The position numbers and the translations under genes were made by a program. The notes under the pieces are model-generated. The model made no database searches. It was given only the letters and a program-made list of their open reading frames with translations, and was not told the origin of the DNA. DNA of 6,544 nt from Candidatus Omnitrophota bacterium (lineage in GTDB: Bacteria; Omnitrophota; Koll11; Gygaellales; Profunditerraquicolaceae): positions 1 to 6,544 of the forward strand of contig JAQULD010000089.1 in the NCBI GenBank assembly GCA_028719045.1, read 5' to 3'. Positions 1 to 5,495 of this stretch are shown one piece after another; position 1 is the stretch's first letter; each line of letters starts with the position of its first letter.

Positions 1-2
1 TG

Positions 3-80
3 CGCGTGAGCGAAAAAGAAGAAGCCATGGGATTAGACCTTACGCAGCATCGCGAGAGAGCGTACACAGTATTAGAGTAA
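3..80 (+). CDS. amt: Ammonium transporter (Amt/Mep/Rh family), C-terminal fragment
   Basis: Only the last 25 codons and the stop are inside the window; the gene begins upstream. The visible tail reads RVSEKEEAMGLDLTQHRERAYTVLE. It has the form of the cytoplasmic C-terminal tail of Amt ammonium channels, where an R-V-S/E-rich stretch precedes G-L-D-x-x-x-H-x-x-x-A-Y. In that family the tail lies against the inner face of the trimeric membrane channel and couples the subunits. The stop at 78-80 is 14 bases before a PII gene, and amt-PII pairs are one of the most conserved gene pairings in bacteria and archaea, which supports the call. No membrane segment can be seen in so short a piece, so the assignment rests on the tail motif and the neighbour. 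Confidence 0.72.
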   Translation, partial: RVSEKEEAMGLDLTQHRERAYTVLE

Positions 81-83
81 ATT

Positions 84-90
84 AAGGAGG
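84..90 (+). promoter_or_regulatory. Shine-Dalgarno site of the PII gene
   Basis: AAGGAGG (followed by GG) lies 4 bases before the ATG at 95. It is a strong ribosome binding site and fixes the PII start. It sits directly after the amt stop, with no room for a separate promoter or terminator, so the two genes are probably cotranscribed. Confidence 0.8.
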
Positions 91-94
91 GGAC

Positions 95-436
95 ATGAAG
101 TTAATTATAGCGATAATTCAGCCGTACAAACTGGAAGCGGTCAAAGAAGAGCTTTACAAGGCGGACGTGAATTTGATCACGGTAAACGAGGTATTGGGCC
201 ACGGCCGGCAGAAAGGCGTGACCGAAGTCTACCGCGGGGTCAAAGAGACGGGTAACCTGTTAAGAAAAGTAAGGCTTGAGATAGCGGTAAATGACGATTA
301 TTTGGAATCCACGATAAAAGCGATAGAAAAGGGGGCGAAGACCGGAGAGACGGGGGACGGGAAAATATTCATCCTGGACCTTAAAGAATGTATCCGTATT
401 CGCACCGAAGAACGCGGGCCCAAGGCCATCGGCTAA
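95..436 (+). CDS. glnK: Nitrogen regulatory protein PII (GlnB/GlnK family)
   Basis: This is a 113-residue cytosolic trimeric signal protein that senses ATP/ADP and 2-oxoglutarate and usually controls ammonium channels and nitrogen enzymes. The length matches the family (about 112). Family landmarks are all present: the N-terminal strand [20 protein letters not shown], the T-loop with [14 protein letters not shown] at 35-48, the B-loop TGETGDGK at 83-90, and the C-loop IRIRT at 100-104. Gln39, Lys90, Arg101 and Arg103, the nucleotide and 2-oxoglutarate ligands in the family, are kept. Arg47, which plugs the Amt pore in GlnK-AmtB complexes, is also present. The position aligned with the classical uridylylated Tyr51 is Glu, and the position of cyanobacterial phospho-Ser49 is Val, so the usual covalent modifications look impossible. 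The gene follows amt directly, which favours GlnK over GlnB, but the symbol is by context. Confidence 0.95.
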   Translation: MKLIIAIIQPYKLEAVKEELYKADVNLITVNEVLGHGRQKGVTEVYRGVKETGNLLRKVRLEIAVNDDYLESTIKAIEKGAKTGETGDGKIFILDLKECIRIRTEERGPKAIG

Positions 437-441
437 GCTAT

Positions 442-446
442 AAGGA
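442..446 (+). promoter_or_regulatory. Shine-Dalgarno-like site supporting a TTG start
   Basis: AAGGA (442-446) stands 6 bases before the TTG at 453. No comparable site precedes the alternative ATG at 489, whose upstream bases are an A/T-rich stretch without a purine run. This is the reason for choosing the longer start of the adenosyltransferase. Confidence 0.45.
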
Positions 447-452
447 TTTTGA

Positions 453-1037
453 TTGAAAGCCTCTCTCTTTAGCTGTAAAATAAATTTTATGAGTATAACG
501 ACGAAAAAGGGAGACAAGGGGAGAACATCTTTATATTTGGGTGATAAGGTTTCGAAAGACAACATAATAATCGAAGCCCTGGGTACCGTAGATGAGCTGT
601 GTTCTTGCCTCGGGTTTTCCAGAAGCCTGGCCAAAGCAAAAACAATAAAAGAAACTATTCAATCCATCCAGGAGGACCTCTTTAGGGTGGGAGCGGAGTT
701 TGCCACAAACCAAAAATCCTTTGGTAAGCTGAAAAACAGGATAAATATAGAAGATGTTTCCCGTTTGGAAAAAATCCTGCGTTCTTTAGAGAATACAAAA
801 ACTTTTAAAGCCAATTGTTTTTATCTGCCCGGCGAAAACACTATTTCCGCCAGCCTCGATATAGCCAGGGCGGTGGCGCGCAGGGCGGAAAGGCGCGCGG
901 TTACGCTGAAAAGGAAAGGTTCCCTCGCGAACAGGAATATTATAGTTTATTTGAACAGGCTTTCTGACCTCCTTTATTTACTGGCCAGGTCTTTCGAGAA
1001 AAGCCACGCCGGAATAACCTTAAATCCGGGGAAGTAA
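453..1037 (+). CDS. PduO-type cob(I)alamin adenosyltransferase
   Basis: Corrinoid adenosyltransferase, which moves the adenosyl group of ATP onto reduced cobalamin to make adenosylcobalamin; cytosolic, normally a trimer of helical bundles. Counting from the TTG, the family's P-loop-like N-terminal motif is TTKKGDKGRTSL (16-27), followed by VSKD and EALGTVDEL (41-49), LPG (125-127), the basic helix RAVARRAERR (139-148) and YLNRLSDLLYLLAR (166-179). These are the usual ATP-binding and cobalamin-facing segments. The common double glycine after TSL(F/Y) is Leu-Gly here. Start choice: the TTG at 453 has a well-spaced AAGGA and gives 194 residues; the ATG at 489 lacks a ribosome site but begins exactly where the conserved domain does (MSITTKKGD, 182 residues). 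The gene begins 16 bases after the PII stop, so it is probably in the amt-PII transcript. No B12-dependent enzyme is visible in the window to show its client. Confidence 0.92.
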   Translation: MKASLFSCKINFMSITTKKGDKGRTSLYLGDKVSKDNIIIEALGTVDELCSCLGFSRSLAKAKTIKETIQSIQEDLFRVGAEFATNQKSFGKLKNRINIEDVSRLEKILRSLENTKTFKANCFYLPGENTISASLDIARAVARRAERRAVTLKRKGSLANRNIIVYLNRLSDLLYLLARSFEKSHAGITLNPGK

Positions 1038-1067
1038 TCCGGGTTACCAAAGGGCCGCAATTTTTAC

Positions 1068-1095
1068 TTGTAAATAGGATAGTTTGTGATATGCT
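1068..1095 (+). promoter_or_regulatory. Candidate sigma70-type promoter for the glutamine synthetase gene
   Basis: TTGTAA at 1068-1073 (4 of 6 to the -35 consensus) is separated by 16 bases from TATGCT at 1090-1095 (4 of 6 to -10). The -10 is preceded by TGA at 1087-1089, an extended -10 signature. Transcription would begin near 1102, giving a leader of roughly 120 bases that includes the hairpin at 1147-1193. It is inferred from pattern only. No sigma54 (-24/-12) site was found here. Confidence 0.35.
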
Positions 1096-1146
1096 GATTA
1101 AGCACAAAGAAGTGTTAAAAGAGGGTGTGGATATAGTAAGAACATC

Positions 1147-1193
1147 GGCGTTCAATGCGGAAGGCTGTTTCCGTAAGGAACGCCTTTTTATTT
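1147..1193 (+). terminator. Intrinsic terminator or attenuator hairpin, possibly glutamine-riboswitch-like
   Basis: GGCGTTC (1147-1153) pairs perfectly with GAACGCC (1178-1184), enclosing CGGAA (1158-1162) paired with TTCCG (1169-1173). A T-run follows at once (1185-1193). A second, mutually exclusive fold pairs AAGGC (1161-1165) with GCCTT (1182-1186) and TTCC with GGAA around a GTAA loop. Both folds look like Rho-independent terminators. It could simply end the upstream amt-PII-adenosyltransferase transcript. Because a candidate promoter lies upstream and the glutamine synthetase ribosome site only about 17 bases downstream, it could instead attenuate that gene. The segments CGTTCA, CGGAAG and AAGGAACGC occur in the order I recall for glutamine riboswitches; see the findings. 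Confidence 0.6.
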
Positions 1194-1210
1194 AAGGTAA
1201 CTAAAAAATC

Positions 1211-1217
1211 AAGGGGG
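1211..1217 (+). promoter_or_regulatory. Shine-Dalgarno site deciding the glutamine synthetase start
   Basis: AAGGGGG ends 1 base before the ATG at 1219 but 7 bases before the in-frame ATG at 1225. Normal ribosome spacing therefore favours 1225, which shortens the protein by two residues (Met-Lys). Confidence 0.6.
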
Positions 1218-1224
1218 TATGAAA

Positions 1225-3420
1225 ATGGGCATCAGACAGGAACTTTTAGTAAAAATCAAGAGCGTGGATTTTAAGAAGATCGAAACGCCGAAAAAGGTTT
1301 CCAGCTATTTTGGCGAAAACACTTTTAACCTGGAAACTATGCAAAAGCACATTTCCAAGGAAACCTTTGAGGCATTTAAACTGTGGATGACCGAGGGCAA
1401 GACCATTTCTCTGGAGCAGGCGAATGAGATCGCGAACGCCATGAAGGACTGGGCAATGGCCAAGGGAGCCACATATTATACTCACTGGTTCCAGCCCATG
1501 ACCGGACTTACCGCTGAAAAACACGATAGTTTCATTTCCATCACCGGGCCCGGAAAAGTCATTGAAAAATTCTCCGGTTCCAGGCTTATTCAAGGCGAGC
1601 CTGATGCCTCGAGTTTTCCTTCAGGGGGCATCCGCGCCACCTTCGAAGCCCGCGGTTATACCGCCTGGGACCCTTCAAGCCCGGCATTTATAATGGAGAG
1701 TAAGCTCGGTAAAACCCTTTGTATACCAACCATTTTCATCTCTTATCACGGCGACGCCCTGGATCAGAAACTTCCGTTGTTGCGCTCCGATGAAGCCTTA
1801 AGCAAGGCAGCGCTCAACCTGCTGAAACTATTCGGCCACAAGGACGTAAAAAAAGTATTTTCTACCTGCGGTCCGGAACAGGAATATTTCCTCATCGATA
1901 AAAACTACTATAACCTCAGGCAGGACCTGGTCATGGCAAACCGCACGCTCGTGGGAGCTCCTTCGCCCAAAGGCCAGCAGCTTGAAGACCAGTATTTCGG
2001 CACTATCAAAGAGCGCGTAATCAATTTTATGTTTGAGGTCGCCGAAGAAGCTTATAAGCTCGGCATACCAGTGACCACGCGCCATAATGAAGTCGCTCCG
2101 CATCAGTATGAGTTTGCCCCGATATTCGAAGAATCGAATTTAGCCGCCGACCATAACCAGCTTTTAATGGACCTTATGAAAAAGGTCGCTTTAAGGCATG
2201 ATCTGGTTTGTCTTTTGCACGAAAAACCGTTTGCCGGCATAAACGGAAGCGGTAAACACCTTAACTGGTCGCTTGCGGACAGTAACGGGAACAACCTGCT
2301 TAATCCCGGGGATACCCCTGAAGATAACCTGCAGTTTTTAGCTGTATTGGCGGCGGTTTTACGCGCGGTCTATTATCATTCCGACCTTTTGCGCGCGAGC
2401 GTCGCTATGGCGGGTAACGAACACAGGCTCGGGGCTAATGAAGCTCCTCCGGCGATTATCAGCGTATTCCTGGGAGAGCAGCTTACCCGGATCATGAATA
2501 TGCTTGAAAAAGGTACAAAATCAAGCGTCTCCAAGCACGATGTGATCGACCTGGGTGTCGCGCGCCTGCCGAGGTTCAATAAAGATACCACCGACAGGAA
2601 CCGGACTTCTCCGTTCGCCTTTACCGGAGCGAAATTTGAATTTCGCGCCGTTGGCTCATCTCAAAATATCTCTACGCCTATCACCGTGGTTAACACGATC
2701 ATCGCTGACAGCCTTGATTACGTGGCGGAAAAGATCAAGAAGGCGCAAGCGGGCGGAAAAGATTTTAACGCCGCGGTGCTTTCAGTGGTTTCGGAAATAG
2801 CCAAAGATACCAAAAACGTCCGTTTTGAAGGAAATAACTACTCGGAAGAGTGGCTAAAAGAAGCGAAGAAAAGAGGCCTTCCTAATGTCGCCTCAACGGT
2901 CGAGGCCCTGGAAGCTTTAACCAAAAAGGAAAATATCGCGTTGTTTGAGAAATATAAAGTCCTTACCAAAGAGGAGCTGGTCGCGCGCTACCATATCTGG
3001 ATTCACACCTACAACCTCGTTTTGGAAATAGAGGCAAACACGCTTAATGAAATGGTTAACGCCAGCGTAGTTCCCGCCGGCATAGAATACCAGCATATGC
3101 TGGCCAAGACCATAGGCCAAGTAGACAACCTTAAGAAAAGCGCCAAGGTAAAGTTTGAGGCTGCGGCGCTTGAAGACCAGAAGGAACATTTAAGCGAAGT
3201 CACCTCCAAGATCTATTATGTCAGGCGCAACACCAAGGTAATGACCAAGCTGCTGGAAAAAGCCGCGACACTTGACGGGGAAAAGCGCGCTGAAGTTTAT
3301 TTTAAAGAGCTTAAACCTCTTATGGAGCACATCAGGAAACACGTGGACGCGTTGGAAAGCGTAGTTTCCGACGAACACTGGGATCTTCCTAAATACAGGG
3401 AAATGCTGTTTATAAAATAA
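1225..3420 (+). CDS. glnA: Glutamine synthetase type III (GSIII, GlnN-type)
   Basis: Makes glutamine from glutamate, ammonium and ATP in the cytosol; the main ammonium-fixing step. The protein is 731 residues from the ATG at 1225 (733 from 1219), the size of GSIII dodecamers and far longer than GSI or GSII (about 350-470). The N-terminal part up to about residue 180 is the GSIII-specific domain, with YTHWFQPMTG near 85-94 and FPSGGIRATFEARGYTAWDPSSPAF near 131-155. The catalytic domain follows: CGPEQEYF (about 215-222, metal-binding Glu), RHNEVAPHQYEF (286-297), NGSGKHLNWSL (340-350, glutamate/ATP site), GNEHRLGANEAPP (397-409), DRNRTSPFAFTG (457-468) and KFEFRAVGSSQN (470-481). The last 150 residues or so are a helical, Lys/Glu-rich tail typical of GSIII. 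The GSI adenylylation tyrosine region is absent, as usual. The gene is probably cotranscribed with the amidotransferase 10 bases downstream, and may be controlled by the leader hairpin upstream. Some groups call the gene glnN. Confidence 0.97.
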   Translation: MGIRQELLVKIKSVDFKKIETPKKVSSYFGENTFNLETMQKHISKETFEAFKLWMTEGKTISLEQANEIANAMKDWAMAKGATYYTHWFQPMTGLTAEKHDSFISITGPGKVIEKFSGSRLIQGEPDASSFPSGGIRATFEARGYTAWDPSSPAFIMESKLGKTLCIPTIFISYHGDALDQKLPLLRSDEALSKAALNLLKLFGHKDVKKVFSTCGPEQEYFLIDKNYYNLRQDLVMANRTLVGAPSPKGQQLEDQYFGTIKERVINFMFEVAEEAYKLGIPVTTRHNEVAPHQYEFAPIFEESNLAADHNQLLMDLMKKVALRHDLVCLLHEKPFAGINGSGKHLNWSLADSNGNNLLNPGDTPEDNLQFLAVLAAVLRAVYYHSDLLRASVAMAGNEHRLGANEAPPAIISVFLGEQLTRIMNMLEKGTKSSVSKHDVIDLGVARLPRFNKDTTDRNRTSPFAFTGAKFEFRAVGSSQNISTPITVVNTIIADSLDYVAEKIKKAQAGGKDFNAAVLSVVSEIAKDTKNVRFEGNNYSEEWLKEAKKRGLPNVASTVEALEALTKKENIALFEKYKVLTKEELVARYHIWIHTYNLVLEIEANTLNEMVNASVVPAGIEYQHMLAKTIGQVDNLKKSAKVKFEAAALEDQKEHLSEVTSKIYYVRRNTKVMTKLLEKAATLDGEKRAEVYFKELKPLMEHIRKHVDALESVVSDEHWDLPKYREMLFIK

Positions 3421-3430
3421 CAGCGGGAAA

Positions 3431-4141
3431 ATGCCCCAGGAGATATTAGTAATAAAGCATATCGGTATCGAAGGCCCGGGCAGTATCGCGGATTTTCTCC
3501 GCGATACTGCCCGTCCTGTTTCTATCCTGGATTTAAGCAAAGGAGATCGTCTTCCCGGCAGCCTGAAAAATATTGAGGCGATAATTTCCCTGGGCGGGCC
3601 GATGAATGTCTACGAGGAAGGGAAACACCGTTTTTTAAAAGAAGAAAATTCGTTAATCAAGAACGCACTCCGAAAGGAAATCCCTTTTCTCGGTATTTGC
3701 CTGGGGAGCCAGCTTTTAGCAAAGGCCGCAGGAGCGAAAGTAGTTAAATCCCCGCAAAAAGAAATAGGCTGGTTTGGTGTTAAACTCACGCAAGAGGGCA
3801 AGAAAGACGCGTTTTTCGCGAACCTTCCCTCTGAACTGAGGGTTTTCCAGTGGCATGGGGATATGTTTGAGATCCCGAAGGATGGGGTTTTGTTAGCTTC
3901 ATCCAAAGGCTGTCCGCATCAGGCATTTAAAGCGGGCAAAAACGCCTATGGCCTGCAGTTCCATGTTGAAGTCACTCCTGAAATAGTCGATTCCTGGATA
4001 GATGCTTACTCCGGGGAAGGCTCCAAGAGCCCTGAATTTACAAAGATCCGCAGTGAATCCCTCAAGCTGCAGCAATCCTACGCCATCCAGGCCCGGCAGT
4101 TGTATTCCAATTTTTTCAAAATCTCGCGGCCTTCTTTTTGA
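3431..4141 (+). CDS. Class I glutamine amidotransferase (GuaA/COG0518-like), acceptor unknown
   Basis: A 236-residue stand-alone glutaminase-type protein of the triad class. Visible landmarks are the N-terminal strand EILVIKHIGIEGPG (4-17), the oxyanion-hole segment SLGGPMNV (53-60), the nucleophile elbow GICLGSQ with Cys90, WHGD (141-144), and the catalytic LQFHVE with His178 and Glu180. The triad is complete, so it should release ammonia from glutamine or act on a gamma-glutamyl compound. It resembles the glutaminase half of GMP synthase, but no synthetase domain follows. Free-standing members of this family rarely have a known acceptor, so the substrate is left open. The ATG is 10 bases after the glutamine synthetase stop, with only a weak AGCGGG upstream, which suggests translational coupling. 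A 16-bp perfect hairpin lies at codons 16-28. The role next to glutamine synthetase is inferred from position only. Confidence 0.9.
   Translation: MPQEILVIKHIGIEGPGSIADFLRDTARPVSILDLSKGDRLPGSLKNIEAIISLGGPMNVYEEGKHRFLKEENSLIKNALRKEIPFLGICLGSQLLAKAAGAKVVKSPQKEIGWFGVKLTQEGKKDAFFANLPSELRVFQWHGDMFEIPKDGVLLASSKGCPHQAFKAGKNAYGLQFHVEVTPEIVDSWIDAYSGEGSKSPEFTKIRSESLKLQQSYAIQARQLYSNFFKISRPSF
3477..3513 (+). repeat. Long perfect inverted repeat (hairpin) inside the amidotransferase gene
   Basis: CGGGCAGTATCGCGGA (3477-3492) is the exact reverse complement of 3498-3513, with a 5-base TTTTC loop. The stem is 16 bp, rich in G+C. No T-run follows, so it is not an ordinary terminator. It sits in-frame in coding sequence 47 bases after the start codon and 57 bases after the glutamine synthetase stop. 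Confidence 0.85.
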
Positions 4142-4175
4142 AACTTTTACCGGTGAGTTGAATCAAATATACAAA

Positions 4176-4182
4176 AAGGGGG
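4176..4182 (+). promoter_or_regulatory. Shine-Dalgarno site of the small lipoprotein gene
   Basis: AAGGGGG ends 2 bases before the ATG at 4185 and 5 bases before the adjacent ATG at 4188. Spacing favours 4188. The arrangement (AAGGGGG with two nearby ATGs) repeats that in front of the glutamine synthetase gene. No convincing promoter was seen in the 46-base gap after the amidotransferase, so it may share that transcript. Confidence 0.55.
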
Positions 4183-4187
4183 TTATG

Positions 4188-4406
4188 ATGAAAAAAATCA
4201 GAAATGTGATGATGAGTTTTCTATTAGCCGCCGTTCTAAGCGGTTGCGTTGCCTATGGAGAGGCTTATATACCCGCTCCGCCTCCGCCGGAAGTGGAAGT
4301 AATCGGCGTTGCTCCTTATCCGGGAGCGATATGGGTGCCGGGATATTGGGGCTGGCATAGAGCGCATCACAGGCATGAGTGGCACCACGGTTACTGGAGA
4401 AGGTAA
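4188..4406 (+). CDS. Small His/aromatic-rich lipoprotein, YXWXGXW-repeat-like
   Basis: A 72-residue predicted lipoprotein. The N-terminus is a classic lipid-attachment signal: basic MKKIRN, a hydrophobic core MMSFLLAAV, and lipobox LSGC with Cys20, so the mature protein would be about 53 residues and anchored in a membrane facing the periplasm or surface. After a Pro-rich linker (APPPPE, 30-35) comes PYPGAIWVPGYWGWHRAHHRHEWHHGYW (43-70), which matches the general pattern of short YXWXGXW-type proteins found in many Gram-negative bacteria, usually of unknown function. Six histidines fall between residues 57 and 67 (57, 60, 61, 63, 66, 67), so metal binding is conceivable but unproven. The gene is unrelated in theme to its nitrogen neighbours. 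An open frame continues upstream to 4002, but that part overlaps the amidotransferase and is not coding here. Residue +2 after the Cys is Val. Confidence 0.8.
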   Translation: MKKIRNVMMSFLLAAVLSGCVAYGEAYIPAPPPPEVEVIGVAPYPGAIWVPGYWGWHRAHHRHEWHHGYWRR

Positions 4407-4425
4407 TAAATACCTTAATTACCAG
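4394..4425. terminator. Palindromic hairpin between converging genes, possible bidirectional terminator
   Basis: AAGGTA (4400-4405) pairs with TACCTT (4411-4416) around ATAAA; CTGG (4394-4397) can pair with CCAG (4422-4425) outside it. GGTAAT (4402-4407) and ATTACC (4418-4423) offer an alternative stem. It spans the 12-base gap between the lipoprotein stop and the stop of the minus-strand dehydrogenase, where a two-way terminator would be expected. No clear T-run follows on either strand, so the call is weak. Confidence 0.35.
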
Positions 4426-5207
4426 CTGATGCGTCTCTTATTTCTGAAAAATCCTCCAGTGGGCCCCGAATCGGGAAGGGTGGCCAGCCAAATGATGGTT
4501 TCCGCCGCTTCTTCGACGGATTGGGTGGCCTGCGGGCCGCCGATATCCGTGCGGGTCCAGCCGGGGCAGGCCGAGTTTATCAGGATATTGTTCCCTTTAG
4601 CGTCGTCTGCGGCCATAAGCGTTACGGCGTTCAATGCTGTTTTTGATATTTGATACGCGGGAACTTTATCTTCATCGGTCATGCCGTTTAGCTGTCCAAG
4701 GCTGGAAGAAACGTTCACCACCCTGCCGTAACCGGCTTTAATCATAAGAGGGATAAATGCCTGGCACATCCGTAAAGGCCCCAATGTATTTATTTCGAGC
4801 GTGGCGCGGACAATTTCAATATCGACCTCAAGTATCCCCCTGGCCCGGCCAAAGCCTAATTTTTCCCGGCCCTGTTTTATTTTCCGGGAGAGGATACCTT
4901 CGATCTTGCTCCGGTTTCCGTCAAGCATGACCCCGGCGTTATTTATCAATACGTCACAGCGGCCGAATTCTTTAAGCACATAAGCGCGCAGCAGGCTTAT
5001 ATGTTTTTCACTCAGCACATCCAGTACGTGATACTGCACATCGGCTTTCGCGGATTTGAGTTTTTCCGCCGCGGCTTTGCCCTTGCCCGGATCAGGGGAA
5101 GTAAGTATGACCTTAAAATCTCTTTTTAAAAGCTGGCGGCAGACTCCGAACCCAATACCGCGGTCAGAGCCGGTGACAATAGCTATTTTTTTATCTGTTT
5201 TTAACAT
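4419..5207 (-). CDS. Short-chain dehydrogenase/reductase, carbonyl reductase (CBR1)-like
   Basis: An NAD(P)-dependent oxidoreductase with a classical Rossmann fold, 262 residues from the ATG at 5207. Motifs are complete: cofactor loop TGSDRGIG (12-19), NNAG (89-92), catalytic Asn140 (LEINTLG), Ser168 in VVNVSSS, and Tyr185-x-x-x-Lys189 (YQISK). The C-terminal segment INSACPGWTRTDIGGPQATQSVEEAAETIIWLATLP (210-245) resembles eukaryotic carbonyl reductase 1 and related SDRs, which reduce ketones and quinones; that likeness is from memory, and the substrate is unknown. A Lys/Arg-rich insertion of roughly 20-30 residues (98-125) sits between NNAG and the catalytic Asn. An upstream TTG at 5246 would add 13 residues that overlap the neighbouring gene and precede the fold, so I reject it. 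The start overlaps the DUF2934 stop by 7 bases, which indicates coupled translation on one transcript. Confidence 0.93.
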   Translation of the reverse strand: MLKTDKKIAIVTGSDRGIGFGVCRQLLKRDFKVILTSPDPGKGKAAAEKLKSAKADVQYHVLDVLSEKHISLLRAYVLKEFGRCDVLINNAGVMLDGNRSKIEGILSRKIKQGREKLGFGRARGILEVDIEIVRATLEINTLGPLRMCQAFIPLMIKAGYGRVVNVSSSLGQLNGMTDEDKVPAYQISKTALNAVTLMAADDAKGNNILINSACPGWTRTDIGGPQATQSVEEAAETIIWLATLPDSGPTGGFFRNKRRISW

Positions 5208-5395
5208 CCTGCATTGGTTTTTACAAATTTTTCCGCCTCGAGCCAATTTTGCAGGTCGCGACCGGGTTTACGCCCGCTTTTTTCATAAAGCTCTGTCGCT
5301 TTATTTTTTATCGCTTCTTTAATCTGGGCGTCGGTCATTGATTGACAAACGCAAGCGCTGGGTTTTGTTCCGGAGAACATTTTTGTTTTTGCCAT
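5201..5395 (-). CDS. DUF2934 family small protein
   Basis: A 64-residue soluble protein of unknown function. The core IKEAIKNKATELYEKSGRKPGRDLQNWLEAEKFV (25-58) matches the DUF2934 pattern I know, roughly I-x-x-x-A-Y/T-x-L-Y/W-x-x-x-G-R-x-x-G-R-D-x-x-x-W-L-x-A-E. The N-terminal 20 residues, with Cys15 and Cys17, and the final NAGC are not conserved features I recognise. The start at 5395 is secured by an exceptionally good ribosome site (5401-5410). An open frame extends 14 codons further upstream but overlaps that ribosome site. The gene is first in a two-gene minus-strand unit with the dehydrogenase and is divergent from the glutamate synthase-like gene. No signal peptide or membrane segment is seen. 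Confidence 0.85.
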   Translation of the reverse strand: MAKTKMFSGTKPSACVCQSMTDAQIKEAIKNKATELYEKSGRKPGRDLQNWLEAEKFVKTNAGC

Positions 5396-5400
5396 TCTAA

Positions 5401-5410
5401 TCACCTCCTT
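5401..5410 (-). promoter_or_regulatory. Near-perfect Shine-Dalgarno site of the DUF2934 gene
   Basis: Read on the minus strand this is AAGGAGGTGA, followed by T, which matches almost the whole anti-Shine-Dalgarno end of bacterial 16S rRNA. Five bases separate it from the ATG at 5395. It fixes the start and suggests high translation of this small protein. Confidence 0.8.
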
Positions 5411-5495
5411 TTGTCCACCAGGAGAACATCGGCGCAATGTACCTCGTAAGCGCCGGTGCGTTTAAAAAACTATACTAGCAGTGTCCAGCTATTTT

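Noticed and set aside
940..1155. Minus-strand 71-codon open frame
   Set aside because: Overlaps the conserved end of the adenosyltransferase and the leader hairpin, has no recognisable motif, and is a shadow frame.
1091..1195. A 34-codon plus-strand open frame (MLIKHKEVLKEGV...) between the adenosyltransferase and glutamine synthetase genes
   Set aside because: No well-spaced ribosome site, its last codons are the terminator hairpin and T-run, and its start lies before the predicted transcript start near 1102. The frame stays open further upstream but has no start there, and I recognise no family.
4002..4187. N-terminal extension of the lipoprotein frame
   Set aside because: It overlaps the end of the amidotransferase in another frame and would bury the clear lipoprotein signal sequence beginning at 4188.
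5208..5246. TTG-initiated 13-residue extension of the dehydrogenase
   Set aside because: Residues precede the start of the Rossmann fold, overlap the DUF2934 gene further, and the TTG has no better ribosome site than the ATG at 5207.
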